Position numbers and translations under genes: made by a program. A stretch of DNA of 64,000 bases, taken from the NCBI GenBank assembly GCA_034435455.1, contig DAOTXL010000042.1, positions 33,758-97,757 on the forward strand. Reading direction: 5' to 3'. The DNA is from DAOTXL01 sp034435455. GTDB lineage: Bacteria > Chloroflexota > Anaerolineae > JAAYZQ01. Shown in pieces: positions 43,521 through 51,401 of the stretch. Under the pieces are notes generated by a model that searched no databases, had not been told where the DNA came from, and was given only the letters and a program-made list of their open reading frames with translations. How positions within the stretch are numbered: the stretch's first letter is position 1; the number at the start of each line of letters is the position of its first letter.

Positions 43521-44063
43521 TCAATCCCCACCGCACTCCTGTTCTTCCTGCCACTCCTCACGCAAAAGGCCCAGGATCACTTTGTCGTGAAACCGGCCGC
43601 CGGTAAAGGCCGCCTGGCGCAACACCCCCTCTTGCTGGAAGCCGAGTAGCTTGCTCATGGCCACGACGCCGTGGTTGAAATCATAGACCACCGCATACAG
43701 GCGGTGCAGGTTCAGCTCGTTGAAGGCATACTCGATCATCAGCAGGCCCGCCTCCTCGGCATAGCCCTGGCCCCGCTCCTCCGGGTCGAGCAAAAAGATG
43801 CCGCTCTCCGCCTCTTGATTGCGCCAGTCAATCTTGTCCAGGCCGATCATGCCCACCGTCTTGCCTTCCACGGTATCAATCATCAGGATAAGGCGGTTGC
43901 GGTCGGCCAGCAGTTCCTCGTACCACTTTTTCTGCCCCCCCAGGTTGATGAGGAACGGGGAGAAAAAGAAACGCCGGTTTTCCGGGTCGTTGCGCCAGCG
44001 GGCCAGCAGCGGCAGGTCACGCTCCTCCACCGGCCTGAGAATCACCCGTTTGCCTTTGATCAT
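43521..44063 (-). CDS. GNAT acetyltransferase (RimJ/RimL type)
   Basis: 180 residues. It opens MIKGKRVILRPVEERDLPLLARW, standard for this group, and has the acetyl-CoA pyrophosphate loop in EERGQGYAEEAGLLMIEYAF and the late stretch AMSKLLGFQQEGVLRQ. Members acetylate amino groups of proteins, amino sugars or small molecules. With a DegT aminotransferase at the head of the same unit, N-acylation of an amino sugar is an attractive but unproven role. GAGGAGGG precedes the ATG. The start overlaps the degenerate SDR gene by 47 bases. Confidence 0.88.
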   Translation of the reverse strand: MIKGKRVILRPVEERDLPLLARWRNDPENRRFFFSPFLINLGGQKKWYEELLADRNRLILMIDTVEGKTVGMIGLDKIDWRNQEAESGIFLLDPEERGQGYAEEAGLLMIEYAFNELNLHRLYAVVYDFNHGVVAMSKLLGFQQEGVLRQAAFTGGRFHDKVILGLLREEWQEEQECGGD

Positions 44064-44733
44064 CCCTCCTCCTCTCTAGATTCAGCACCTCACCGTTCAC
44101 GAATGAAGCCTCTGCCGAGGCCAGAAACAGCACCGTCTCGGCGACGGCCTGGGCCGGCTCATCCGGCACGAGTACGGCGTTGCAGGCGATCCCCCGCCGT
44201 CCATACTCCTTGGCCACGCTGCGCACCAGGGAACGCAACGCCGGGCGGGCCACGGCCTGGCCCAGGCCCTCAGTCCGGGCCGGGATGAGGTACACAATCC
44301 GCCCTCCCTCGCCGCCGGCCAGGAACTCCTGCAACGCCCGCTGCACGACCAGGAACGGCCCGCGCAGGTGGACGGCCAGGTTTTGATTCCACTCCGCCAG
44401 CGAGGTTTCAGCCAGGGGCCTGTCGGCCAGGATCGGTCCGTCTGCGCCGTTGAACACCAGCACATGCAGGGCAAAGAACTGCTCCCCGGCCCGGTCGAAC
44501 AGCCGCTCCACCTCCTCCGGCGACCCCGGATCGGCGGTGACGAACAGGAGCCGCTCCGCCACCCCCGCCTGGCGGGCAGCCGCCAGGAGGTCAGCCGCCG
44601 CCGCCTCGCTCCCCGGCCGTCCGCTACAGAGGACCGTTGCGCCGCACCGGGCCGCCAGCAGGACCACCTCCCGCCCGATCCCCTCGGTGCCGCCGACCAC
44701 CACCCAGCCCTGGCCGTCAAACCGCACAGGCAT
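44017..44733 (-). CDS. Degenerate SDR lacking the catalytic Ser-Tyr-Lys
   Basis: 238 residues with an SDR fold: VVVGGTEGIGREV matches the NAD(P) loop and VFNGADG stands where NNAG is expected. At the active site the usual Ser, Tyr and Lys are all replaced: the region reads YLIPARTEGLGQAVARPALRSLVRSVAKEY, in which Gln and Arg occupy the Tyr and Lys positions, and ISS has become LIP. It therefore probably does not reduce ketones by the normal mechanism. A full catalytic ketoreductase lies at 50625-51401 in the same unit. It might be a structural partner of the synthase complex. Overlaps fabD-like gene by 17 bases. Confidence 0.83.
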   Translation of the reverse strand: MPVRFDGQGWVVVGGTEGIGREVVLLAARCGATVLCSGRPGSEAAAADLLAAARQAGVAERLLFVTADPGSPEEVERLFDRAGEQFFALHVLVFNGADGPILADRPLAETSLAEWNQNLAVHLRGPFLVVQRALQEFLAGGEGGRIVYLIPARTEGLGQAVARPALRSLVRSVAKEYGRRGIACNAVLVPDEPAQAVAETVLFLASAEASFVNGEVLNLERRRDDQRQTGDSQAGGGA

Positions 44734-45631
44734 CCTGGACCGCCTCCTCAAAGGTCAGGAGTTTTGCCTTGCGGCTGACCCGTCTGGCAAAAGCCAGCAG
44801 GCTATCCCCCGGACCACACTGCACAAAGCGATCTATTCCGACATCCATCAGATAGCGCAGGCTCTCCTCAAAGCGGACCGGGGCTGTAATCTGCTCGATC
44901 AACGATCGTCGGGCGGCGGCTGCATCGGACAGGGGGCGCGCCGTGACATTGTCAATCACCGGCAGGCGCGGATCGGCAAAAGGCACAGAGGCCGCCAGCG
45001 CGGCAAAGGCCGGCACCATCGGCCGCAGCAGATCACAGTGAAACGGCGCGCTCACGGCCAGGGGGACCGCCGCCGCTCCCTCCTCCTCGCAAAGCCCGGC
45101 TGCCGCCTCGACCGCCGCGCGAGCCCCTGAGATCACCGTCTGCCGGGGGGCATTGTAACCGGCGACCGACACCGATCCCAGGGACTGCGCCGCCTGGCAG
45201 GCTGCCTCGACCCTCTCCCCTTCCAGCCCGACAATGGCCATCATCGCCCCTTCCCCCTCCGGCACCGTCTCTTGCATCAGCCGGCCCCGTTCAGCCACAA
45301 GCCACACTGCCACCTCAAAATCCAGCACCCCGGCGATCACCAGGGCCGAGCTCTGGCCCAGACTATGCCCGGCCAGCATATCGGGCACGACGCCCAGGGC
45401 CATCAGGTGGCGCGCCTGGGCAACGCTGACGGTCAACACGGCCGGCTGGGTGATCGCCGTGCGTCGCAGCTCTTCCGCCGGTCCTTCGGCCATGATCCGG
45501 GACAGAGAAAATCGCAGGGTCGCGTCGGCGGCCGCAAACAGCCGCCGGCACTTTTCACACGAGGCGGCCAGGTCGCTGCCCATGCCCACAGCCTGGCTGC
45601 CCTGTCCGGCAAAGAGAAAAGCGATACCCAT
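44717..45631 (-). CDS. Malonyl-CoA:ACP transacylase (FabD-like)
   Basis: 304 residues counted from the ATG at 45631, which has AAAGGA seven bases upstream; an ATG at 45637 is too close to that site. Motifs: AFLFAGQGSQ at the start, GHSLGQ with nucleophile Ser90, the carboxylate-binding Arg in ERGRLMQ, and the catalytic His in SAPFHCDLL. Most malonyl transferases have GHSLGE and FHS; Gln and Cys here are mild deviations. It would load malonyl units onto the ACP encoded in the same unit, feeding the two ketosynthases. Confidence 0.9.
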   Translation of the reverse strand: MGIAFLFAGQGSQAVGMGSDLAASCEKCRRLFAAADATLRFSLSRIMAEGPAEELRRTAITQPAVLTVSVAQARHLMALGVVPDMLAGHSLGQSSALVIAGVLDFEVAVWLVAERGRLMQETVPEGEGAMMAIVGLEGERVEAACQAAQSLGSVSVAGYNAPRQTVISGARAAVEAAAGLCEEEGAAAVPLAVSAPFHCDLLRPMVPAFAALAASVPFADPRLPVIDNVTARPLSDAAAARRSLIEQITAPVRFEESLRYLMDVGIDRFVQCGPGDSLLAFARRVSRKAKLLTFEEAVQDACAV

Positions 45632-45642
45632 CCCCATTTCCT

Positions 45643-46944
45643 TTAGAGAAGGTCCGCCCTGCCGACAACGATGCAGGTGTTCAGCCCACCAAAGCCAAAG
45701 GCGTTGGACAGGGCCACCTCGATCTGATAGGGTCGCGCCTGATGGGGCACAAAATCCAGGTCCAGGCCCTCATCCGGTTCCTCCAGGTTGAGGGTCGGGT
45801 GCAGAAAGCCATACTCCATCTGCAACACCGTGGCGATCAGCTCGACGATGCCGGCCGAAGTCAGGCAGTGGCCGAGCAGCGATTTGGTGGCATTCACCGG
45901 GAAACGGTAGGCGTGCGCGCCAAACAGCTCTTTGATGGCCTGCACCTCGACGAGGTCGCCCAGCACCGTAGAAGTGGCATGGGCGTTGATATAGTTGACC
46001 TGTTCCGGGGCGACCTGCGCATCCTGGAGCGCCAGGCGCATGGCCCGCACCTGCCCCTCGGCGTTGGGTTTGGGCAGCCGCGAGGCGTCGGAGGCCGATG
46101 CTCCCCCCAACAGTTCGGCATGAATCCGGACGCCCCGCCGCCGCGCCCCGGCCAGCGTCTCCAGCACCACCGCCCCGGCCCCTTCCGCCGGGACAAAGCC
46201 CTCGCGCCGGGCGTCAAAGGGGCGGCTGGCCCGCCACGGTTCGTCGTTGAAGGAGCGCACCGAGATGGCATCCATGATGGCCCAACTCTGGAGCAGCACC
46301 GGGTCCAGGGCCACCGACCCGCCGCTGACCAGCACCGCCTCGGCCCGGCCGGCACGGAGCAGGTCCAGCGCCATCAGCAGCGCCACATTGCCGCTGGCAC
46401 ACGCCCCGCCGACGGTAAAACTGGGGCCTTTCAAGCCCAGCAGCTCCGAGCCAACCGACAGCACGTCGGTATCCAGGAACATCAAGCCATAGAGTGGATC
46501 GATGAACTCCGGCTCTTCCTGAAACGTCAGGACGTTTTCATAGACGTAGGCAGCGTTCAGGTTGTGCCCGGCCAGCACATGGCCAAACCGCTCCAGGTTG
46601 GGGCAGGCGTCAAACAGGCCGGCATCGTGAAAGGCCTGAAGGGCCGCCGCGGCAGCCAACCGCCCGGGAAGCGGGGTGGCGCGCAGCAGCCGCAGCGCCT
46701 GCTCCACCAGGTCAGGCGGATAGTCCGACCCGTTGCGCACCAGATGGGCCTGCAGGTCGAAATCGCTCATATCCCCGCCGATCTTGGAGTAGATCCGCTC
46801 ATCCATTTGCTTCCAGCGGGTGATGCCCGACCGCCCGGCCCACAACGAGTCCCGGTACCCGGCCAGGGTCTTGCCAATGGCCGTGACGATGCCCATGCCG
46901 GTCACCACCACCCGCTGCTCATCCTCTCGCCTGTTTGCGGCCAT
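45643..46944 (-). CDS. Beta-ketoacyl-ACP synthase (KAS II/type II PKS-like), copy B
   Basis: 433 residues from the ATG at 46944 (GGGAG upstream). The Cys-His-His triad is complete: Cys182 in GGACASGN, His in NAHATST, His in KSLLGHC. The C-terminal SNAFGFGGLN is the usual end. It condenses malonyl-ACP with an acyl chain. It is paralogous to copy A next door, sharing long stretches such as RSGI.RWKQMD and FLHPTLNLEEPDEG. Because the Cys is present it is not a chain-length factor of the actinorhodin type. The start unit and chain length are unknown. Confidence 0.92.
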   Translation of the reverse strand: MAANRREDEQRVVVTGMGIVTAIGKTLAGYRDSLWAGRSGITRWKQMDERIYSKIGGDMSDFDLQAHLVRNGSDYPPDLVEQALRLLRATPLPGRLAAAAALQAFHDAGLFDACPNLERFGHVLAGHNLNAAYVYENVLTFQEEPEFIDPLYGLMFLDTDVLSVGSELLGLKGPSFTVGGACASGNVALLMALDLLRAGRAEAVLVSGGSVALDPVLLQSWAIMDAISVRSFNDEPWRASRPFDARREGFVPAEGAGAVVLETLAGARRRGVRIHAELLGGASASDASRLPKPNAEGQVRAMRLALQDAQVAPEQVNYINAHATSTVLGDLVEVQAIKELFGAHAYRFPVNATKSLLGHCLTSAGIVELIATVLQMEYGFLHPTLNLEEPDEGLDLDFVPHQARPYQIEVALSNAFGFGGLNTCIVVGRADLL

Positions 46945-46997
46945 GCTCAACTCCCTCAACAAAAGCCCACCGATGCCCAGGTCCGGTTTTCCCTGTC

Positions 46998-48293
46998 CTA
47001 CACCCGGGCCACTATCACGCAGGCATTCAGCCCGCCAAAACCGAACGAGTTGGACATCGCCACCTGGATCTGGTAGGGACGTGCCCGGCCGGGCACAAAG
47101 TCCAGGTCAAAGCCCTCATCGGGTTCCTCCAGATTGAGGGTTGGGTGCAGGAAACCATACTCCATCTGCACCAGCACGGCCACGAACTCGACGAGGGCGG
47201 CGGCCGTCAGGCAATGGCCGATCAACGACTTGGTGGCGTTGATCGGGATGCGGTAGGCGTGTTCGCCAAACACCTCCTTGATAGCCGCCACCTCAACAGC
47301 ATCGCCCAGGAGGGTGGAGGTGGCATGGGCGTTGATATAGTTGACCTGCTCCGGCGCGACGCCGGCCGCCTGCAGGGCACGGCGCATGACCCGCACCTGG
47401 CCCTCGACCAGCGGCTTGGGCAGACGGGTGGCATCACAGGTCACCGCGCCTCCCAGTAACTCGGCGTATACGTGGGCACCCCGCGCCCGCGCCCCGGCCA
47501 GCGTCTCCAGGATCACCGCCCCGGCTCCTTCGCCCGGCACAAAGCCCTCACGCCGCACGTCCCAGGGACGGCTGGCCCGCTGCGGCTCGTCGGCGAAATT
47601 CCGCCACACCAGCGCGTCCACCAACGCCCAGCCCTGAAGCGCCACCGGGTCCAGTTCCTGCGTCGCTGCCGAGACGATCACAGCATCCACCCGCCCTGAC
47701 CGCAGCAGATCCAGGCCGTTCAGCAGGGCGACATTCCCACTGGCACAGGCGTTGCCGATCATATAGTTGGGACCTTTGACCGTCAGCAGTTCGCCCACCT
47801 TGCCCAGGATGTCGGTATCCCACAGGACCACACCCAACAGAGGGTCTATATAGTCCGGGTCGTCGTTGAACTCGAGCACGTTCTGGACGAAATAGTTCAT
47901 GTTCAGGTTGTTGCCGCCGAACAGGTGCGCCACCCGCTCCGGCTCCAGCCCGGCGTCAGGCAACCCGGCATCCACGAAGGCCTGCAGGGCAGCGGCCGCG
48001 GCCAGCCGTCCCGTGAGCGGCGTGGCGCGCAACACGGTGTGAGCGCGTTCGATCAGGGGCGGTGGATAGCCCGCCCCGACGCGCTCCAGGTGAGCAGCCA
48101 GATCAAAGTCGCTCAGGTCGCCGCCGACCTTGGACAGGCAGCGATCGTCCATCTGCTTCCAGCGGGCGATACCCGAGCGGCCGGCCTGCAGCGAATCTCT
48201 GAACTCGATGGGGTTCTCGCCAATGGGGGTAACGACGCCCAGGCCGGTCACGACTACCCGGCACGTCTCCTCCTCCCGGCTCTGGCTACTCAT
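46998..48293 (-). CDS. Beta-ketoacyl-ACP synthase (KAS II/type II PKS-like), copy A
   Basis: 431 residues from the ATG at 48293, nine bases after AGGAG; an ATG at 48302 abuts the ribosome site and is less likely. The triad is intact: Cys183 in GNACASGN, His in NAHATST and His in KSLIGHC. It overlaps the phosphopantetheinyl transferase gene by eight bases and precedes copy B by 53. The pair is likely to work as a heterodimer or to handle different chain lengths. Both copies share an unusual N-terminal stretch (SK.GGD.SDFDL.AHL) not typical of housekeeping FabF as I remember it. Confidence 0.92.
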   Translation of the reverse strand: MSSQSREEETCRVVVTGLGVVTPIGENPIEFRDSLQAGRSGIARWKQMDDRCLSKVGGDLSDFDLAAHLERVGAGYPPPLIERAHTVLRATPLTGRLAAAAALQAFVDAGLPDAGLEPERVAHLFGGNNLNMNYFVQNVLEFNDDPDYIDPLLGVVLWDTDILGKVGELLTVKGPNYMIGNACASGNVALLNGLDLLRSGRVDAVIVSAATQELDPVALQGWALVDALVWRNFADEPQRASRPWDVRREGFVPGEGAGAVILETLAGARARGAHVYAELLGGAVTCDATRLPKPLVEGQVRVMRRALQAAGVAPEQVNYINAHATSTLLGDAVEVAAIKEVFGEHAYRIPINATKSLIGHCLTAAALVEFVAVLVQMEYGFLHPTLNLEEPDEGFDLDFVPGRARPYQIQVAMSNSFGFGGLNACVIVARV

Positions 48294-49062
48294 GCTCGAC
48301 ATCTCCTGAGAGCAAAGCGGAAAACCTACAGGGTAAAGGGTGAAGCGGGAACCGGGCGAGGGAGAGGAGGTAGATTCCATCCGGTCCGGCTACGAAACCC
48401 AGGCGCACACCCAGCCGTGGACGGCCAGACGACGCCTCGACCACGGCCAGGCCCCCGGCCAGGTTCAAGGCCCGGAGTCGAACCCCGGCCGGATCGAAGC
48501 CCTGGGCAGGCCCCAGCGCCTTCCAGGCCGCTTCCTTCGCCGTCCAGGCAGCCAGCCCGGCCAACAGCAACCCCTCCGGGACACGGGCCAGCAACGCCCG
48601 TTCCCGGCCGGAAAAGGCATATCGGCTGCGCGCCACATCGGTGGGCCGCACCCGCTCCAGATCCACGCCGGCCCGGTATCCCTCGCCGGCCATATTCGGC
48701 CAGGCGCAGGCCAGCGCCAGGCGCCCTGAATGGGCCAGCGACACAGAGACGACATCCCTGGCTCCATCCACCTGCACCACCGGCCCACCATCCTGACCGG
48801 TGAGCACCTCGACCGACGAACACCGCCGCTGCCTCACCAATGCCCGGCCGGCTGCCCGGCGGGCGGCCAGCCGGCCCAATACAAACTGGCGGCGACGACG
48901 CTCGGTGGGACCCCTCTGCTCAGCCTGCTCCCGTTCAACCGGCGACAATTGGGCCAGCAACAGGTCGAGCGGCTGGCCCAGGTCCGGCAGGAGGACGATC
49001 TGAAGCCGGGACCCGGTCGGGCCGCTATCCCTGGACTTTGGCAGCCGCTTTTTCCAGGACAT
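48286..49062 (-). CDS. 4'-phosphopantetheinyl transferase (Sfp type)
   Basis: 258 residues with the two Sfp-type signatures: GVDLERVRP (magnesium-binding Asp and Glu) and WTAKEAAWKAL (W-x2-KE-x3-K). It attaches the phosphopantetheine arm of CoA to the serine of carrier proteins. Placed next to its presumed target, the ACP gene, with which it overlaps by 38 bases if the first ATG is used; a later start is possible. A dedicated Sfp-type enzyme is usual for secondary-metabolite carrier proteins rather than for housekeeping AcpP, which relies on AcpS. Confidence 0.9.
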   Translation of the reverse strand: MSWKKRLPKSRDSGPTGSRLQIVLLPDLGQPLDLLLAQLSPVEREQAEQRGPTERRRRQFVLGRLAARRAAGRALVRQRRCSSVEVLTGQDGGPVVQVDGARDVVSVSLAHSGRLALACAWPNMAGEGYRAGVDLERVRPTDVARSRYAFSGRERALLARVPEGLLLAGLAAWTAKEAAWKALGPAQGFDPAGVRLRALNLAGGLAVVEASSGRPRLGVRLGFVAGPDGIYLLSLARFPLHPLPCRFSALLSGDVEHE

Positions 49063-49279
49063 CCAGCAGGCCCTTCAGGTCGCGCACCTCCAGCAGTTCG
49101 GAACGCGGCACCTTGATGCGCAATTGCTTCATCGAGCGCGAGACCACCTCGACGATCTCCAGGGAGTCGGCGCCAAAATCGCGCATACTGTGCGATTCCA
49201 GGATTTCCTTCCCCCTGGCACCGGGGATGATCTCCTGAATGTTGGCCTTGAGTACAGCGAAAATTTCCTCACGAGTCAT
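49025..49279 (-). CDS. Acyl carrier protein
   Basis: 84 residues with the phosphopantetheine site FGADSLEIVEVV (Ser39), the D-S-L motif of carrier proteins, and predicted four-helix fold. AAGGAG lies ten bases before the ATG. Unlike typical acidic FAS carrier proteins it has a fairly basic middle (SRSMKQLRIKVPRSE). It is surrounded by dehydratase, transferase and ketosynthase genes, so it is most likely the dedicated carrier of this pathway. Confidence 0.92.
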   Translation of the reverse strand: MTREEIFAVLKANIQEIIPGARGKEILESHSMRDFGADSLEIVEVVSRSMKQLRIKVPRSELLEVRDLKGLLDVLEKAAAKVQG

Positions 49280-49294
49280 TTTTATTTATCTCCT

Positions 49295-49807
49295 TCAAAG
49301 AATTGCTACGGCTGCAACCGAACAGATTGCCCCATCGTGCAGACATTGCCCGACGATGGTCATCAACAGTCCCTCCTCCCAGACCTGAGCGATGATCTCC
49401 AGGTCGCCCTCGGGTATCACCGGCTGCAGGAAACGGGCAGCGAGGATGTGCGTCAGCACGGCGCTTTCCGTCCCCGTTGCTCCGCTCTGCGCCCGGTAGA
49501 GGAGGCCACCGGCCTGGGCGATAGCCTCCACCTGCAAGACACCGGGCCATATGGGGCGGCCCGGAAAATGGCCGGCACATATCGCCTGCCCCCGGTCCAG
49601 GTCGTAGCGGGCAACGACCAAGCCCCGCTCCAGGTCGAGCCGGGTCACCCGGTCCACAAGGAGAAACGAATCGCGATGGGGTAACAGGGCTTCCACTGCC
49701 TCTCGATCGAGGAAGGGTCCCCGGTCACGCTCCTGGAGGGAAAGGAGTGGCTCCCTCGCCGCCCGCTGCAGGAGTTCTGCTACTTCTTCCGATAGAGTCC
49801 AGCCCAT
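49295..49807 (-). CDS. FabZ-like 3-hydroxyacyl-ACP dehydratase
   Basis: 170 residues, hotdog fold. EALLPHRDSFLLVDRV and GHFPGRPIWPGVLQVEAIAQ are diagnostic: the His of GHFPG and the Glu of QVEA are the catalytic pair. It removes water from 3-hydroxyacyl-ACP to give the enoyl form. It carries about 20 extra N-terminal residues compared with usual FabZ. The ATG overlaps the upstream reductase's stop by one base (TGATG). Translation further upstream in this frame lies inside the reductase gene and was discarded. Confidence 0.9.
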   Translation of the reverse strand: MGWTLSEEVAELLQRAAREPLLSLQERDRGPFLDREAVEALLPHRDSFLLVDRVTRLDLERGLVVARYDLDRGQAICAGHFPGRPIWPGVLQVEAIAQAGGLLYRAQSGATGTESAVLTHILAARFLQPVIPEGDLEIIAQVWEEGLLMTIVGQCLHDGAICSVAAVAIL

Positions 49808-50625
49808 CAGGCTACCCCGGCATCCTCCAGGTCGCCCGGCAGGCCATGACCGGTCACATAGGCAAGGGGGCTGACCAGCGACCAGCCCTCGTCCACAACG
49901 ATCACCTGCCCCGTCACGGCATCCATCAGGCCGGAGCACAGGGCCACCCCCACCTGCGCAACCCGGCGGGGGTCGAGCAGAAATCCTTTCAGCCGATTTT
50001 GGATTATTTCAATAGCGTCGTCGCCAAAAGTCGCCCGCGCACTTTCGGTATCGAGCAGGCCGGGCCGGATGACGTTGACCCGCACACCGTGCCGCTTGAG
50101 GCGGAAGGCCAGGTAACGGCACAGTGCCTCCAACGCCGACTTGGCGGCGCCGGCCAGGTCGTACCCGTCAAAGCAAACCTCACCGCCGCCGCTGGAGATG
50201 CCGATCACGTAGCGAGGATATCGGCCCAAAGTCTCGTGCGCCGCCTGGACCAGGTCCACCACCGGCCAGGCCGAATATTTGAGCGACAGTTCAAAGGCGT
50301 TGCGCCGCAGGTCGGCCAGGTCATGTACCACCTTGGCAAAGGCAACGTTGCTGACTATCACATCCAGGGCGCCGGCCTCTCCCTTGAGCGTTCCCATCAG
50401 CTCCCGCGTGGCCTCCGCGTCACCGACGTCCGACTCGACGATGCGCGGCGGCGGCAGGCCTTCGGCCTCGAACCCGGCGGCCAGCTCCTGTTCGTCCACG
50501 CTGCCCCAGCGATGGGTCAGATAGACCCGGGCGCCGGCGCGGGCAAACTCCAGCCCCATCGCCTTGCCCAACCCCCGCGTCCCACCGGTGACCAGGACAA
50601 CCGCCCCTGCCAACCCCTGCGCCAT
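49807..50625 (-). CDS. Enoyl-ACP reductase-like SDR (Y-x6-K type)
   Basis: 272 residues. The NAD(P) loop is VLVTGGTRGLGKAM. The catalytic Tyr and Lys are in GYDLAGAAKSALEAL, spaced Y-x6-K, the spacing of FabI/FabL enoyl reductases rather than the Y-x3-K of ketoreductases. It would complete the elongation cycle by reducing the enoyl-ACP. The pattern resembles FabL more than FabI at the nucleotide loop. The start ATG overlaps the ketoreductase stop by one base. Assignment rests on motif spacing. Confidence 0.83.
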   Translation of the reverse strand: MAQGLAGAVVLVTGGTRGLGKAMGLEFARAGARVYLTHRWGSVDEQELAAGFEAEGLPPPRIVESDVGDAEATRELMGTLKGEAGALDVIVSNVAFAKVVHDLADLRRNAFELSLKYSAWPVVDLVQAAHETLGRYPRYVIGISSGGGEVCFDGYDLAGAAKSALEALCRYLAFRLKRHGVRVNVIRPGLLDTESARATFGDDAIEIIQNRLKGFLLDPRRVAQVGVALCSGLMDAVTGQVIVVDEGWSLVSPLAYVTGHGLPGDLEDAGVA

Positions 50626-51401
50626 CAACCCATCACCTCCCGCATCCCGCCAGCGACGCGGATGGCCTGGCCGTTGGCCAGGGCTGCCCGTGGCGAGGCC
50701 AAAAAGAGCACGACCGCAGCCACTTCATCGGCCCGTGCCTGACGCTTCTGGGGGCAGGCCTCGATGACAGCGCGCTTCAGAGCTTCCGGCACATCCCGCG
50801 TCAACGCGGTTTCGACCGCACCCACGACGACGAGGTAGGCAGAAATGCCCCGGTCGCCATACTCCTGAGCAATGGCCTGGGTCAGGCCGAGCAGCCCCCC
50901 CTTGCTGACCGCGTAGCTGGCATTTGACGGCGCGCCCTCCTGCATCACCGAACCGATAGAGATAATCCGCCCTCCTGTGCCCTGCGCCAGAAACTCCCGG
51001 ATCGCCCGGCGGGAGACCAGGAACGCCCCGGTGAGGTTGGTCGCCAAAACCTCATCCCAGGCCGCGACGGGAAGGGAGACCAACAACGCCTCCCGGCTGA
51101 TGCCGGCGTTGTTGACCACCACATCCACCCGGCCAAAGGCCCGGAGGGTGGCATCGAACAGGGCTTCGACCTCATCCTGGCGAGAAACGTCGGCGCGCAG
51201 GGCAAGGACCCGCCCGCCGGACTGCGTCCCTGCCCCGGGGAGCGCCGGTGCCGCAGGGTCAGGGGTCCGGGCGCAGAAAGCAACCGACGCGCCCCGCGCC
51301 ACCGCCTGCCGCACGATCTCGGCGCCGATCCCCCGCGAGCCTCCGGTGACCAGGATGACCTGCCCTTCCAGCTCGCCCGAATCGGTCAGGAGGCCGGCCA
51401 T
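50625..51401 (-). CDS. 3-ketoacyl-ACP reductase (FabG-like SDR)
   Basis: 258 residues from the ATG at 51401 behind GGGAGAG; the long open frame upstream lies in the aminotransferase gene and is a shadow. All catalytic features are present: VTGGSRGIGAEI, VVNNAGISRE, Ser in SIGSVMQEG, and Tyr-x3-Lys in SYAVSKGG. It reduces the ketone formed by the ketosynthases. It differs from housekeeping FabG in the C-terminal end (ANGQAIRVAGGMREVMG), which keeps the usual gly-rich stretch. Overlaps the aminotransferase stop by 16 bases. Confidence 0.9.
   Translation of the reverse strand: MAGLLTDSGELEGQVILVTGGSRGIGAEIVRQAVARGASVAFCARTPDPAAPALPGAGTQSGGRVLALRADVSRQDEVEALFDATLRAFGRVDVVVNNAGISREALLVSLPVAAWDEVLATNLTGAFLVSRRAIREFLAQGTGGRIISIGSVMQEGAPSNASYAVSKGGLLGLTQAIAQEYGDRGISAYLVVVGAVETALTRDVPEALKRAVIEACPQKRQARADEVAAVVLFLASPRAALANGQAIRVAGGMREVMG

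Noticed and set aside
46998..48293. Ketosynthase copy A as a chain-length factor
   Set aside because: The active-site Cys183 and both His residues are present.
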